Below, in pieces: positions 63,772 through 64,000 of a stretch of 64,000 nt of DNA. The stretch is from assembly GCA_023229385.1 (NCBI GenBank), contig JALNZI010000001.1:148781-212780 (forward strand), written 5' to 3'. The translations under genes and the position numbers were made by a program. Every line of letters starts with the position of its first letter. Positions within the stretch are counted from its first letter, which is position 1. Below the pieces are notes generated by a model that was not told the DNA's origin, made no database searches, and saw nothing but the letters and a program-made list of their open reading frames with translations. The stretch comes from Candidatus Omnitrophota bacterium. Its GTDB lineage: Bacteria; Omnitrophota; Gorgyraeia; Gygaellales; Profunditerraquicolaceae.

Positions 63772-64000
63772 TTATTCAGTCTCAACAAATTTGCCATTAA
63801 TCATTTCATAAAAGGTATTGGCTTTAATATGCTTTCCATCAATTTTACGTGTTTCATAATTTATAATTTTATTATCCGCCCATTCTACTAGCGTTAATAA
63901 ATCACCTAAAGCTCCTTTGGCTTTACTATTAGGACCAAATGCAACTGCTAATGATTGTTCTCCACTAACAATTGCTTGACTACTATCACCTACGGTGGAC
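63772..64000 (-). CDS. C-terminal part of a DUF7666-type phage protein (partial)
   Basis: Runs off the right edge. Visible part: VGDSSQAIVSGEQSLAVAFG, PNSKAKGALGDLLTLVEWAD, RKIDGKHIKANTFYEMINGK, then FVETE and stop. This GxxSxA-repeat plus GALG...W...KVDGxxIKADTFYxLxxGxFVE end is, in my experience, the C-terminal half of proteins whose N-terminus is the GFH-motif domain, which supports the DUF7666 reading of the paralogues here. Confidence 0.65.
   Translation of the reverse strand, partial: STVGDSSQAIVSGEQSLAVAFGPNSKAKGALGDLLTLVEWADNKIINYETRKIDGKHIKANTFYEMINGKFVETE

Overview
The window is AT-rich and gene-dense: small genes in long same-strand runs with start/stop overlaps. It carries tRNAs, a phage-type sigma factor, homing endonucleases, a Dda/RecD-like helicase, a DNA methyltransferase, a thioredoxin and many small unknown proteins. 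This is best read as an accessory region of a large tailed-phage genome (or a large prophage); no capsid, tail, terminase or polymerase gene is seen. Promoters look like ordinary sigma-70 promoters (TTGmCA, 16-17 bp, TATATT), ribosome sites are AAAGGA/AAGGAG, and several exported proteins carry HDT-VKVD or T-K-V-D repeats. Together these suggest a Fibrobacter-like Gram-negative host; that is inference.

Layout. 0-14 kb (minus strand): separate units, each with its own promoter and terminator, coding for small proteins, a duplicated host-codon-like protein pair, a sigma factor, tRNA-Lys, a tRNA-Leu(UAA) interrupted by a group I intron, two tRNA-like genes with odd cores, a deaminase and four short transcripts that look like orphan RNAs. 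A LAGLIDADG endonuclease sits on the plus strand beside the intron. Five intergenic spaces share an approximately 80-bp box containing TTGCM-N13-TATACT. 14-31 kb (minus): overlapping small genes, many for lipoproteins, exported or membrane proteins and zinc ribbons, plus an HNH-type endonuclease, the helicase and a degenerate exonuclease-like protein. 31-35 kb: TnpB transposon 1, a receiver-like protein and membrane proteins, ending at a divergent promoter pair. 35-40 kb (plus): three GFH-motif (DUF7666-like) paralogues, then genes with a shared N-terminal tag and ADP-ribosyltransferase-like bodies. 40-45 kb (minus): more GFH paralogues, an OGFr-domain protein and TnpB transposon 2. 45-61 kb (plus): four more GFH paralogues, membrane and lipoproteins, tagged proteins, thioredoxin and methyltransferase. 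61-64 kb (minus): a possible ADP-ribosyltransferase, zinc proteins and the C-terminal part of another protein of the GFH type.

Three linked observations stand out. (1) Seven genes on both strands have NATAAATA (the T4 late-promoter sequence or one base from it) exactly 5-6 nt before the start codon and no Shine-Dalgarno, which predicts leaderless late mRNAs. (2) All genes with the N-terminal tag M-x-x-x-[YF]...[LI]YE carry this promoter or a one-mismatch version. [LI]-x-E is the cleavage consensus of the T4 prohead protease and the bodies look ADP-ribosyltransferase-like, so they may be head-packaged, injected effectors analogous to T4 Alt. (3) Eight GFH-motif paralogues plus remnants form a large in-genome expansion. 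Two copies of a 440-bp ORF-less element with eight hairpins, whose second copy keeps the pairing where its sequence differs, indicate a mobile structured RNA.
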